A stretch of 64,000 nt of DNA from positions 26,043,716 to 26,107,715 of the forward strand of contig NC_133934.1 in the NCBI RefSeq assembly GCF_031877795.1, given 5' to 3'. Both the position numbers and the translations under genes were made by a program. The stretch is from Strix aluco (Eukaryota; Chordata; Aves; Strigiformes; Strigidae). Shown here piece by piece: positions 11,101 through 22,100 of the stretch; the stretch's first letter is position 1, and each line of letters starts with the position of its first letter. Below the pieces are notes generated by a model. It was not told where the DNA came from. It saw nothing but the letters and a program-made list of their open reading frames with translations, and ran no database searches.

Positions 11101-13515
11101 GAAACATAGCCTTTAATTGTTCCAGTGCTCAGCTGCAATCTGACAGCTTCAACAGGCCACCTGTGCTCCCATAGCAGCAGGCTGACCTCAGAACCAGTTC
11201 AGCAAAGGATTTCAGACAGGATACAGAAATAAAATCCAAAATCCAATGTCAAAGTCAATTATCTTCACTTTACTAACACTACACCAGAGAGTCATAAATT
11301 CCTTATAAAGTATAATAAATTGAAATGTAAGATATACATCCTATGCAGGTAAGAAAATAATTCATTTTAATACAAAAAGGAAAAATGTCAGACAAAATTT
11401 AGGGCTTGATCTTTCCCTGAGGCAAGACAAAATATTTTCCTCAAAATGCTTACAATCTGACCCACGCAAGCTGGAGTGGAGCAAGCTCTCGAGGTCAAAT
11501 TCTTCTGGTGGAAGGAGGCATTTTGTGCAGAGCTTCTCTGTGGAGGTGAGCAAGGAGCGGAAATTGAATGCTTACTCTGCTCTCATGGCAAGGTGTGGGT
11601 GCATCTGGGCAACCAGTCTAAAACCACTGCTACAGCTTTCAAGGTCAATTAATGCTAATTCCCTACCATACCCCTTTCACCAAGAAATTTGTACATGGAC
11701 TTGGGAATCCACTGAGTGTGCTGTGCAGCAGTCTATGTACAGCACTACGAAGTCCATTTTGGACTTCACACATGGGTAAACAGGCTCCAGAGCTGCCTGT
11801 GAGCCATGTTGTAGATGTGTAAAAGGCATGTTACCTGAGTGGAAAAAATTTGAATGCTGTCCTGTTAGGGGGGGTTCTTACCATCCTCTTGAAAGCTCTC
11901 TACTGAGAAAACCATTCAAATTATGATCTAGCATCAGTAAACTTTATTTTCTTCCAGTTCAAAGGGCTGTGGACTTTCTAGGGAGGGGTATATGTTGTTG
12001 AACACTGTAAACAGAGCTGCAAAAAGACTAGACTTTCTCAGTGGATTACATGGCAGAGAGCAAGCTGTACCCACAAGAGGCTTGCTCCTTACTGCGGGAC
12101 AGGGAAGCACCCTCCCAAACGTAAACATCACTAGGGATGTGGAAAGGGTTTAGTGAAATCTGAACGCAGACAGCCTGAAGAGTTAAGGGGATCATTGAGA
12201 TGAAACCATGAAAGGTATCTCTAGGAAACTGCTGTATATTCAAATATCTGTAACCCGCGTGCTTAATGTTAGGAAGTTCTGTGATTAAGAAATTCCTTTA
12301 TTAGGCCACTATTTACAGGGTGTTTTTCCATAGAAAATCCAATTCCATTAAAATGAAATTATTTACTCTCTGATGTTTGACAGTAAGGTCAATGTTTTCT
12401 TCTAGTAATAGCCATGTCATTGTTTATTTGCAGAGTCTGTGCTAGCTAATACTTTCATTACTTCTGCATGGAGGTAAAACATTAATTGTTCCAACATCTG
12501 AAACTGACTCATCAGTTTTATGATATTTAAAACTTATGACAGCTTACCAACTTTGTTTATAAACTATAAAAACCTATAAATTATTTTTTAGTTACTGACA
12601 TGTTTATTCTTTGTGGTTAATGAAAATAGAAATGTAAATATAAGTAACCTAATCTGGACATATTTTGATAGCAATTTTTTTCCAGAAAATTATGCTTCAC
12701 AAATAATTTATTTTATGATACCTGGGAATACATACCATTTGTCACAGGGATGCTTTTTATTATAACATTTATCTATTCAAAAGCTTTCCTAGGAATGGAT
12801 GTGACAAAACTATTTTAGTATTAATTTATTTATGGATTTTTAAGAAAGCACTGAATGCATAACTTCCAGACATATATTTTGCATTCATCCTAAATCCAGT
12901 ATCGACCTTTAGGATCAACAAGATGCATTTGGCATTTATGTTAAAAGATTTGCTTCACTCAGTTACATCTATTCTGCTTTACTTTTTTTCAGGTTACCAC
13001 TGCATATCTCTCTCACAGACAGCATCTCATACCGGATACTAATTGTACAAAGTTTTATAGGCATTTAAGTATAGAAGCTTTTAAAATAAAAAGTTATTTT
13101 TTAAGACGTGAGCACCTACTATAAAAGAACATACGTATTTTAACTACCCCTTTCATGATGAAGATAGTAAAAGTACAGTTGCATGGAAATAGTTACCAAA
13201 AATTTTGCAGTGTATGTAAATGAATGACAAACTCCTTTCAAATTACCGTATATAATTGGCTCGGTTAAAAATCTAACAAAAAAAAAAATCTATATGCTTT
13301 GCAAAGTCCATATGAGTACAGCATCCTAACCATCGCTTTTAGGAAAACAAGTGCCAACTTTTCAATTGCAGACTTCAGAATAAATAAAAAGCTATTTTAA
13401 AAGCTGATCACTCACCTTCATGGATTTTGAAAAATTCAGGTAAACATAAAATAAACATAGTAATTATTCCAAGTACTAATCTGAAGAGTTCTGATTTTCT
13501 CAAAAGCAAGCACAT
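2094..13515 (-). CDS. TMEM156: TMEM156 (transmembrane protein 156), five of probably six coding exons
   Basis: Joined exons: complement of 13416-13515, 9241-9522, 7457-7708, 5273-5380 and 2094-2198, giving 282 codons plus one base. All five donors are GTRAG type and all introns are phase 1. The predicted protein has an N-terminal hydrophobic segment (residues about 13-25, ending LPEFFK). A long Cys-rich ectodomain follows with many N-glycosylation sequons (NNTT, NQT, NHS, NLT, NIS). One membrane helix lies at about residues 219-238, then a basic cytoplasmic tail. This order and the local matches (LPEFF versus human [15 protein letters not shown] versus NDCIHISLHL; GSLEVK versus GSMEVK, from memory) identify TMEM156. 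Human TMEM156 is about 296 aa, so a last exon of roughly 15-20 codons is missing, probably left of base 1. The family has no established biochemical function. The neighbour KLHL5 in divergent orientation matches human synteny. Confidence 0.9.
2199..5272. other. TMEM156 intron 4, nothing recognised
   Basis: AT-rich intron sequence. The stretch at about 4030-4240 is less AT-rich than its surroundings and holds short open frames on both strands. None has flanking splice signals joined to TMEM156 in phase, and none resembles a known protein. Confidence 0.6.
5273..5380 (-). CDS. TMEM156: TMEM156 coding exon 4 (transmembrane helix)
   Basis: A pyrimidine-rich tract ending GGACAG precedes the exon, and the donor is GTAAGT (complement of 5267-5272). 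The 108-base exon reads [12 protein letters not shown], then a hydrophobic run of about 20 residues (219-238) and [10 protein letters not shown]. Human TMEM156 has CSMKITW followed by its membrane helix and RKILEG at this position. It is too short to stand out as an open frame. I identified it by the phase-1 join and the family match. It is the only strong membrane helix besides the N-terminal one. Confidence 0.88.
5381..9240. other. TMEM156 introns 2 and 3 (around exon 3)
   Basis: Introns at 5381-7456 and 7709-9240. A small GTTTT repeat occurs at about 8245-8262. No repeat family, RNA gene or additional TMEM156 exon was recognised. Confidence 0.6.
7457..7708 (-). CDS. TMEM156: TMEM156 coding exon 3 (ectodomain)
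   Basis: This exon encodes residues 128-211. It begins TKGSLEVK and ends [15 protein letters not shown] before a consensus donor (GTAAGT, complement of 7451-7456). Human TMEM156 has GSMEVK and NDCIHISLHL at the same places. It carries the sequons NLT, NNS, NHS and NIS. The frame stays open past the donor to 7287, but that part (C-K-L-Q-R-R) is intron read-through and is left out. Two AG acceptors six bases apart are available (see findings). I chose the distal one at 7708 because it keeps the conserved Gly-Ser. Confidence 0.91.
9241..9522 (-). CDS. TMEM156: TMEM156 coding exon 2 (ectodomain, Cys- and sequon-rich)
   Basis: A polypyrimidine tract and CAG acceptor (complement of 9523 onward) precede the exon. 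The joined codon reads Ala, then [11 protein letters not shown], matching human TLELSCLEVC in layout. It encodes residues 34-127 with seven or more cysteines and the sequons NNTT, NNSC, NQT and NHS, which fits a glycosylated luminal or extracellular domain. The donor is GTAAGTAAG (complement of 9231-9240). A second GTAAG four bases later could serve as an alternative donor, but it would shift the frame. The exon enters and leaves in phase 1. Confidence 0.9.
9966..10564 (+). mobile_element. CR1 LINE, 5'-truncated 3' end
   Basis: A plus-strand CR1 (chicken repeat 1) copy in TMEM156 intron 1, in antisense to that gene. Near 10032 a degenerate reading frame encodes [13 protein letters not shown], the C-terminal end of the CR1 reverse-transcriptase protein. 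The diagnostic 3' region follows: GGCTGAGAGAGTTGGGGTTG, the CAGCCTGGAGAAGAGAAGGC block, the AACAGGTTGCCCAGAGAAGT block, and the terminal ATTCTGTGATTCTATGA tail. 5' truncation is normal for CR1 insertion. Several stops and indels show it is inactive. The region is much more GC-rich than the surrounding intron. Confidence 0.96.
10565..13415. other. TMEM156 intron 1, remainder
   Basis: AT-rich intron between the CR1 copy and exon 1. Nothing beyond short spurious open frames was seen. Confidence 0.6.
13416..13515 (-). CDS. TMEM156: TMEM156 coding exon 1
   Basis: The ATG is complementary to 13513-13515. It is the first Met in frame, with an in-frame stop about 55-60 bases upstream. The exon encodes 33 residues plus one base, including the hydrophobic stretch [19 protein letters not shown], which I read as a signal peptide or signal anchor. 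It ends at a strong donor (GTGAGT, complement of 13410-13415). Human TMEM156 begins with a very similar hydrophobic segment ending LPEYFK, and the exon ends at the corresponding place. The true transcription start was not located. The CpG island lies 3 kb further upstream. Confidence 0.85.
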
Positions 13516-14398
13516 GTCACCGAAGCACTCCCATCTAGCATAGTGGTGGCAACTTCCTTCCTGGTTTAGGTTTTAACTTAGTGCAGACTTTATGCAAAAT
13601 AACGTCTATTCATTTCCTTTCTCTAATACGACTTTCCTTTTTACTCCTCATTACGTTAAGTTGTAGAGAGTCAAGTTCTGTTCCTACACTGGCATAGATG
13701 AGGATGATTCAAATGAATACACTGAAGATAAAACTCATGTACCACAATGAAAATAAGAGGAAAATCATGCACAGAAACTATTTATTCATTTGGGGTAGTT
13801 TTGTTTTAGGAACATCATCCCCTAATGGCCACTTTCATATACCTTCTAAACAGTAAATGAATCATCTTTGTGAAGAAATTTTGTTCTCATTTGGCCAAGA
13901 AGATTTTTTAAAAATGAGTCAGGTCCTCGTTATAAAAATGAGTCAGAACTATATGAGTCAGATATGGAGATTTTATTGTTTTATTTATATACATATGCAC
14001 TGGGGCCAGGGGGAAGACAATTTTATATGATACAGAATCTTTAAGACTTTAATAGACTATTAACTTGATCATTACAACCTAAAGTTTCTGATCTGGCAAA
14101 TAAGTGATGTACTAAGTACAATGAACTGAGTGTGAGATCTTCTTATTATCATTGCTGCTGTATTCTTAAAAGACAACAGAAGTATTGCCAATCTGTAGAG
14201 TGTGTATAGTTGCTATCCTTTACACCACAAGAAGACTGGATAGAGCCATTACTATTCCTATACATTGTAGTCACAAATTTTCATCTAAAATTTCCAGTTT
14301 CATTCTGACAACCACCATGATATTCCATAAATTCTTCTTACAGATGAGACTGCAAAGAACATTTCTGAAAAGTTCTGAATAAAAGTACTCTGAATAAT
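13516..14398. other. Intergenic or TMEM156 5' region
   Basis: AT-rich sequence upstream of the TMEM156 start codon. It may include 5' untranslated sequence, but no promoter element could be placed with confidence. Confidence 0.5.
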
Positions 14399-14750
14399 TG
14401 TCCTGGTTTAGCCAGGATAGGGTTAAGTTTCCTCAGCAGTGGGGGAGGAAGCTCTAGCCGGGTTATTCATATGCCATGCTAACATCAAGTCCAGAGCGCG
14501 GGAAGAATCGGTGATCACGTGGGGTTGGCGCAGCCGGCTTTTCTCTCACTGCTATATTGGTAGATATTTTGCCCTGTTCATTGTTATTGCTATTATTCTT
14601 AGTGTTATTGTTGTTGTTTGTTGTGTTGCTATTGCACTGCTGTATTAAACCTGTCCTTATCTCAGACTGGGGCTTTGTATTTCACTCCCTTTGTGGGGGA
14701 GGGGCAGCGGCCGCGTGGTCTCAGACCCCGGCAGGGGCTAAACCATTACA
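14399..14750 (+). mobile_element. Solo LTR of an endogenous retrovirus, with 5-bp target duplication
   Basis: The element is 352 bp, starts TGTCCTGGTTTAGCC and ends GGGGCTAAACCATTACA. The ends form an imperfect inverted repeat beginning TG and ending CA, as LTRs do. The sequence ATAAT flanks it exactly on both sides (14394-14398 and 14751-14755). Within it are a GTT/ATT-rich tract, an A/T-rich TATTAAA that may act as a polyadenylation signal (about 14642), and a GC-rich 3' part with GCGGCCGC. No internal retroviral coding sequence is next to it, so it is a solo LTR left by recombination. A 5-bp duplication is typical of ERVL-type elements. The orientation is inferred from the TATTAAA position. 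Confidence 0.88.
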
Positions 14751-16404
14751 ATAATGCATATGTAAACCAAACAATTTGACTCAAATATAGAGTATATACA
14801 GTATGAAGGATTTAATTCAGAAAGCTCTCTTTTGATATAGTATTTTTCCCACAACCCATTAAATACTATTTCCAAAATGAAGCAATGCTGTTGAAGGTAA
14901 AATAAGAAATGTCCTACAAACCTGAAATGCCCTTCTTGTTATTTAGTTATCTCAGAAGATGAGTAAGCCAGGTGGAAGCAAATACAGTATTCATTCTACA
15001 AAAATACTCTTAATGGAGCTGTAGTGAATATAAATTTGTTGGTATGATATTTTAAATGTAGCACTTTTATATAGTGAAAGCAATGAAACCCAAAATGAAC
15101 TGATTTTTTTGAGAGTATGGTGCAACAGAAGTAATAAGGATACAAAAAAATCATGGGTATTAATTTTAAAAGTAAAATACACCCTCTGCGCAATTTATAT
15201 TTGTCATGTTATCAAATTAACTCTACTTTGTGAGAGACTGCATTGCCCCTTAAGTATCTGCCACATCAGTTATTTATATTTTCCTGTTTTCAAGGTTACC
15301 TGGTGTTCACCCATCCTTTCTGCCCAGAAGGAATGGAGAAAATACTGGAAAATAACAGGAGGACTTTGTCAAGTCATGTGTGTTATCTATCCCTTTCTGA
15401 TACATTCAGACTTCCATCATTGTTGGTAATGCCCAAGGTCGGAATAGCACTTGCCCTACAGGATCACACCTAAGTTCGGCCTGATATAATAATAACCTGT
15501 GGAATATGTTGTGTTTCAGATTCTACAGAAGAAGGTTTCCAAGGACTCTGCACTAAGCAGATGGGGAATATCTATTTTAGGGCTATTGTGATGGCACATT
15601 TTAGTTTAGTTTCTGAGTTCAGCGAGCCCACATATGATTGTCCACACATCCCCCAGGGACATCCTAAACTTTAGACGCTATTACCCTTAGGCAGTTGCAC
15701 ATGTGTAAACTAGGTGAATCACGTGCATGTGCGTGGCCTGACCTGCCAACTGATCTGAAAAAACTGAGTTTTCCTTCTTCGGGACATGTTTCCCTCCACC
15801 TAGCTAATAATTTTTACACAGCTGGAACAATTAGTACCTTTGAAAACCCTGTCCTTTGGTCAAATTTAGCTAAAATTGGCTAAATCGTTTAAAGTCAGCC
15901 AGGATAAGAACTGGCAGACAGACAAAGTACACAGCCACGTAGGCCACATTCCCTTAGAATTAGGCAAAGAAAGCACTATAGACCCCGTTACTGCATTGGA
16001 CTCATCCCGCCACGCCTCAGCAATGATCTCGCGCACCCTTAAATCAGTTTTATCAGTCAGAAGCACATCTGACTGTCACACAGTCTATTAATTTGTAAAA
16101 TTATTCTACCTTTGGATAGCAGGGGTCACCAGTGAGGCATTGCATAACAAGACTGGCAAATGCTGCAGTGTGGTTGCCCGTTAGATGGTGAGTACAGGCT
16201 GCCTCAGCACCACACGGTGCAAGGTCCTGAGAGGAAGTTAACAGTTGCGCTGTGTGTCACTGCAGATTTATTTCACTTAAATGTGGGAGTGGGAAGTTAC
16301 GGAAATGCTTTAGCTTTGTGGTTTGAGAAGACAGGCACGGGTACCCAGGGCCAGGATGAGGCCTTTATAGGGTTAATAAGAAAAACCCCCAAAAGGGGAA
16401 ACTG
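14751..16404. other. Intergenic region between TMEM156 and KLHL5
   Basis: Unannotated sequence between the solo LTR and the CpG island. The open frames at 15109-15429 and 15866-16091 overlap in several frames and resemble no known protein. Confidence 0.5.
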
Positions 16405-17335
16405 CCTCCCCCGCTGTTTCACTGCCCCGCCGGGAGAGGGAGCGCAGCGCGGGCGGCCCCGCCGCCTGAGGGGAGCGGTCACCGCCCCGCCCTGCCCCGC
16501 CCCGCCCCGCCCCACCACACGCGGCCCCGCCCCGCCCCTGCCCGTGGGCGCGCGGAAGCCGGCGGTTGGCTGGCGGCAGCGCGCGCCTCCCGCCCCGGGG
16601 CAGGAGGTGGAGCCGGCGGCCCGGCGGGGCGGGGTCTCGGCCGCCCGCCCCGCCCCTCCCCCCGTGTGCGCGGCCGGCCCCGGGGCCGGAGCCGCCCGAG
16701 CGCGCGGGGAGGGGCCGGGAGCGGCGCCCGTGGGGACCCGTTAGCGCCGGGGAGGGATCGCTCAGGGCCCGCGGCCTGCCCCGATAGAGCTGGCTGCCGC
16801 CGGGGCGGAGCGGGAGGAGAGGGGAGGGGAGGGGGGTGCCGGGGCCTTCCCTGCGATTTTTTTTTCTTTCCCCGCCCCCTCCCAACCTCGCCCCCCTTCC
16901 CGGACCTTGAGAGGTGAGAAGGGCGGTCGGGGCCCGACAGCGAGAGAAGGGGGTCTGGGGCTGCCGGGAGCGGGAGGAGAAAGCGAGGAGGAGGAGGAGG
17001 GGGGCGGCGGCGGCAGCGAGGGGCGGGCTCCCGCCCTTCCCTCCGCCGGGCTCGCGCCTGCCTGCCGGCGGTGGCGCGCGGCTGGCGGCCGCCGCCGCTC
17101 CGAGGAGCGTCCCGGCGGGGCGGGGGAGGGGTAACGGTAACGGTCCCCGGGCGGGGCGCGGCCCGGGACAGGCGCTGCCCCCGAGCGGGCGGCGCCGGCC
17201 TGATGCGGGACGCGGGGGGGCTGTTGTTCAGGGCCGGCGCTCGTGGAGACGCGGGGGTCTGTGTCCCGCCGGGCGGGGCAGCCGCCGTGGCTGAGCCGGT
17301 TCGAAGCGTCCGGAGCGAAGACCCGGTAAAAGTGC
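16405..17335 (+). promoter_or_regulatory. CpG island, likely KLHL5 promoter and first non-coding exon
   Basis: About 930 bases of very GC- and CpG-rich sequence in an otherwise AT-rich window. It has many GC boxes (CCCCGCCCC / GGGGCGGGG, dense at 16485-16540 and 16625-16660), no TATA box, and G-runs able to form quadruplexes (about 16813-16842). Two TAACGG copies in tandem at 17132-17143 match the Myb core. Possible first-exon donors are GAGAG|GTGAGA at 16913/16914 and CCCG|GTAAAA at 17325/17326. Its place upstream of KLHL5 and the lack of another gene on that side make it the likely KLHL5 promoter. A bidirectional role with TMEM156, 3 kb away, cannot be excluded. Confidence 0.75.
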
Positions 17336-17416
17336 ACTTAACAGGCTGGGCTTTCAGGTATTTGCCCGTTTGTCTCCTAACCGTCACGATCGTTAGTATG
17401 AAATAGTGAAAAACTA

Positions 17417-17437
17417 TTTTTTTTTTTTTTTTTTTTT
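17417..17437 (+). repeat. Poly(T) tract, 21 bases
   Basis: An uninterrupted run of T just downstream of the CpG island. It is simple sequence and could be the complement of an old retroposon tail. Confidence 0.8.
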
Positions 17438-18542
17438 GAGACTGGTCGAACAGAGTAGAGCAGCGACTACGAAATCACCAAAACGGGGAGTGGTGTTACT
17501 ACACGAGAAAAAAAGTATTAAGTGTTGAACATCAAACAACTGCTGTTTATATATGTTACTGGTTTATGTTTTTCCTTAAAGCCTTTTTGTGGCTTTGGGC
17601 TTTGCACTCGCGCTGGTTTAGCTGTGTGAACAATGATGCAGCTTAGCAGTGCAGCCGAAGTCAAGCCGTCTAGGGCTCGTTGTAGGGTGTTTTAACAGTA
17701 GTGTAAAGTTTTTACCCAGTTATGTCAGAACAGTAAAAGGGGAAAGCTTGGGTTTGTTCGTTTCTTTTACTTAAAAGTTAAATTATAAAATTACGTAAGC
17801 TGGACTCCAAGTACAGTCTTATTTTCAAGTAAAAATACTGCTCAAGTCTTCTTACTAGCATGAATAGGAATAAAAATTTGAACTCATGATGATGTCAGTA
17901 TAGCTTTTGTATCGAGACAAACTATGTATTCTCTTTAAAAACAGATCACAAGATGTATTTTCATGAGCAGTTCATTAATTTTGCCAGAAACAATCTCTGA
18001 TCATTTCTCATTAAGGTAGTTTTGCATGAGAATTTCCAGAGGCATATGTGGATGAACGTTAAAAAAAACAAAAGCCCTGTTCTTGAACTTCATAGGTGCA
18101 TTCCTGATAGAGGGGATTGTGTCCCCATCTTATGTTTTTCCTGTTTTCCACTTGCTGAACAATGCTAAGGAGCATAAAGCAGGATAGAACCAAAATAATA
18201 ATAACCCTAATCTGAGTCAGACAGTGTTTTCCTCTGCCATGTGTCAGCTTCATTGAACTGTCCCCCAAGTATGTCATCTGGATGGGCAGGTCCACTACCA
18301 AAGCCAGCATGTCTACTTCATGGCCATAGATTTTAACACATGGTGCTTCAGAGAAGTGCAATGACTGCAAATTCAAAATTGAAAAGAATTTGTGATGGTC
18401 GGACAGTAATTGCAAACTGTCGCCAACAATGATAATTCTTACTGATGAACTTGTTCCAACTCTGGACTTCTGTATCATCAGTGCTTTAAAAAAAGGTGGT
18501 TCTTTAGTTGTGTTGGTGTTTTGTCTTTTTGTTGATGTAACT

Positions 18543-19181
18543 CAGTGTTTCTTGATGTGGTAAAGAAGATTACCTAATCAGGCGTAACATGACCCAGTAA
18601 TGAAAGTTTCCACAGCTCTTAAGAAATTACAATGGGATTTTACGTTTCCCTTACAAAGCTCTTACAATGGGACAGTTTACCTCCTGCCCTACCAATTAAT
18701 TTGCCTTTTATTATAGCAATCCTACCAAGTAGAAGAATATATTAATTACAGACCTAACTATCCACCATTTGTTTTCTTCATAAGAGCAAAATAATTGTTA
18801 AACTTTCATTCAAAATTGACAACAAAGCAACTGCTGACTATAAATACATGTATTAATTTGCTGTATGGCCTAAAAACCCAGTCCTGTAGGAGGGATGAGT
18901 TTATGTGCTCCAGATGCAAGAATGAGGTGATATTACTATTCAGACAGCTAGTAGAAAAGATCAGACCATTAGAGGTCAAATATTAGGTATCACATTATGC
19001 ATGCAGGTGTCCCATGGGGCTACGTTTTCTTTCACTTTAAAGTGCCTATAGTTAATTTGTTTGGTGCTGAGCCAAAAGTAGACACATACTATTTCAGCAG
19101 GCTAGCTTTTCTGAGAAGAGGTCTTGCTTTGACTGGAAAATTTTTAGTGGCCTGTAAATTGGAAAGGGTTGAGAACCACTG
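18543..19181. mobile_element. Possible hAT-type DNA transposon remnant
   Basis: The right end GGGTTGAGAACCACTG (19166-19181) is the reverse complement of the hAT-Charlie terminal motif CAGTGGTTCTCAACC. A weaker left end, CAGTGTTTCTTGA, is at 18543-18555, and the same 13-mer recurs at 19383-19395. No 8-bp target duplication is visible, and the interior has no transposase I recognise. The boundaries are therefore provisional. It could also be a fragment, with only the right end real. Confidence 0.3.
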
Positions 19182-22100
19182 TAAGTATGAATTTGTATTG
19201 AAGCATGTTTCGTGGTGGTACTTGGCTTTATTCACCAATGTTACTCTTTGGCAACAGCGTTTGGTTCATGTGGCAGAACAATTCTTCACTGCTCTTTCCT
19301 TCGTGGAATTGCGGTTAGCCAAAGATCGGAGTGAAAATGCACTGAGGTTATTTAAAAAAAGAAAAGATACTGTCTTGTAACCCAGTGTTTCTTGAGAGTT
19401 TGTTTTTAAATTTCATATTAATTTCCCCTCTTTATTTGGAGTCTTTGTTGATGTGTGTGTAACCTGAAGTTGTAGAAGGAACTAAGGTGACAGTTGTGCA
19501 GTGACACACTTTTATCGCCTTCCTCTCAGAAAGTTTAGGAATCACAGGACGAGTGGAAGGAATAGAGTAGGTAATCTGCTTTCAAGATTAGGTTGGTTTT
19601 TTTTTTCCCCAATGGCTGGCTCTTACCTGTTTGTACTGTTATTTTTCTGCTTTCAGATTTTTTTTTTTCTCCTACCTCACATTTTTGGAAAGAGGAAGAC
19701 AAATGGAACTACATGATTCTTTGAACACCTAGAGATCATTCTGGTGTTACAGGTAACTATTGGATTTACTGAATTCTAGCAGTAAGTTTGAAGTGCTAGG
19801 GCTTGGACAATAGGCCCAAGCCAGAGTTGACCTATAGATGAATCCTGTATTCAGCAAAACAAAGTTATGCTACAAGGAATGTGATTTTAGCCCACAAAGG
19901 TGTTGGGTCTTCCTTACACCTGAAATTTCATCTTTTTTGTGTTGTATATCTTGTGAGGGTAGCTTCTGGTGAGCTTCTAGTGACTTTGCTTTTGTGGGCT
20001 TCACATCCTAGTGTCTGGAACATTTTAATGTGATTTCATCACTTCTGCTCTTTGTCAAAGCATGCTTTATAGAAGACTGTCAGTATTACTATAAAATTCA
20101 ATTTTAATCTTTTCAAAATGCATGAGAACCCTCTAACTTTGAATCTTTTCATCATTATAGGAAAAACAGGAAAAGTTGATACTGAATCTGTAAGAGAAAA
20201 TACTGCTTTAGAGAAATGCTTATGAATAGAGGCCCACCAACTGCACAGTCAAATCTCATTACTCCAGTAATACTGACTGGCTTTCACTTTCTTTCATTTT
20301 TTTATCAGGAAAGTAGTAAGACTGTTCTAAGCTAAAGCAATTTTCAAAGGGAATAGCTTTGATGTTTATACAAAGCAAAGGGATAAAAGAATGTTGAAAA
20401 CAGGAATACATGCAAGAATCTAGCTTTATGTGAACTCTGTAAAGTAAAACACTGCTGAAAAAGTAGTGGTGAGGGTGAGAAGCAGTCCAATTAATTTAGG
20501 AATACTAGGTTTTACTAAAATGAAAAAAATCTCCTTTCTTGACTGTGGGATCTCTCTGCTTTGGGAATGTTGATAAGGAGACATACTCCTTTATTGTCTA
20601 GAACTTATTCATGTCATGATACGAATACAGGAGAGGTGGTCTTTTGCACTGTTCATGTCATCATCTGTCACATCACTGGCAATTTACAGTATACACAGCA
20701 TTTTTAACAGTAGATGCTTTAATTTGTTCTGTTGTGTATTTTTCTACCTCTCTGGTTCTTGATAAACTTTTTGACATAGTATATTGTACTATTAATTTGA
20801 TCGGGGGGGGCTGTAACCTTTGACTAGCTTTCCAGGAGCAAGAAGTCTAGAGGAATGCTGCAGTTTTACATGCTGGAATAACAGGAAATCTGTTTCAAAT
20901 AAATTTAGCCCAGAGTGATAGCTGAGCACCAGCTGCAGTGTCCTTCAAAGCTCTCTGCTGAGACAGTTCTATCCTAGAAGTACACAACTCTTGAGACATA
21001 ATTTTCATTAAGAGTGATGACAAAATACTTGAGAATTCTGGGTGTAGTTATTACAAGATCTTCCTTTTCTTTGGGCATTTTCTGTGTGTGGCCATCACAC
21101 TCATCAGTTGAGAATCATGAGTTTGGGAAGAGTTTGAGTCCATTGCCATCCTCTCGTTTCATTGTATTGCTCCTTATTAAACTGTTGGGAGACATTTCAG
21201 TATTCTTGTTTTCTTTTGTATAGATAAATTATAAATTTCTTTCATCTTTCAAATACTCACTTCTCCTCCCCCATTGGTGCACCAAAAAATGCTGATGTAC
21301 TTTTAGTTAGTATAGTGAGTATTTGGGCTAAATGAAATTAATCCTTATAAGCTTCTTATAAATTTATATCAAAATAGCACTTTAGTATTCCTGTTTCTCT
21401 GGTCCCAAAGAAGAAAATGCTTGTAAGACACTTAAGGAGCTTTTTCCATGTTTATGGTTGCCAAGGTGATACAAACTTTGGCAAGTAATTGGCAGTCAAA
21501 CCACTGGTACTAGCTACGGTAATCATCGGTACCCAACAGGAGAGTGTTTGGTGTTAGTCTGCTGTGCGTTTTTCTTCAATGCAGGCTTATAGAACACCAA
21601 AACAAGAACCTGTTTCTCACTCTGCGTTGCTCTCATTGATATAAATACTTTAGTATTGTATAGCAGAATGATGCTTTTGGTACCTGATGCTGCAAACTCA
21701 GTGCCCAGATGGAGATTGGGAGGCACCTGCTTAAGCTTGATGTCTTCCTCTGTCTTTACTCAGGTCTGATAAATAAAAAGCATAGGGTTATAAAGAACAT
21801 GAGAATGTAACTCAAACAAATGTCAGTTGGTTTTCCTTCAGCCTTGAGATTCAGCTCTGTCCACAAAGATACTGACATGGTTTTATTCATTCTCTCCCTT
21901 GTCTGTTTAGAAGTCTTTCACAGATAACCTGTTAACCCAACAGCAATGATAATCAGAAAATTGTTATCATTGAGTCATATACGTATGGCATCAAGCAACT
22001 GGGGAAACCAGTCCTTCTTGACTACCATATTTGCTGGAAAATAATAGGTTTTATTTAATTTCTGGTCATAAACAATTGACCTCCAGTCAGTTTTTTTTCC

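Noticed and set aside
14439-14754. Two hydrophobic open frames in the intergenic region
   Set aside because: They are translations of the GTT/ATT-rich tract of the solo LTR.
16479-17387. 302-codon minus-strand open frame and several others (16160-16744 plus, 16762-17337 minus, 16914-17294 plus)
   Set aside because: They all overlap in different frames inside the CpG island, where low A/T content makes stops rare. The translations are Pro/Arg/Gly/Ala-rich without any domain.
18997-19380. 127-codon plus-strand open frame
   Set aside because: It spans the possible hAT-like end motif, resembles no protein and has no splice context. It probably runs across transposon-derived sequence by chance.
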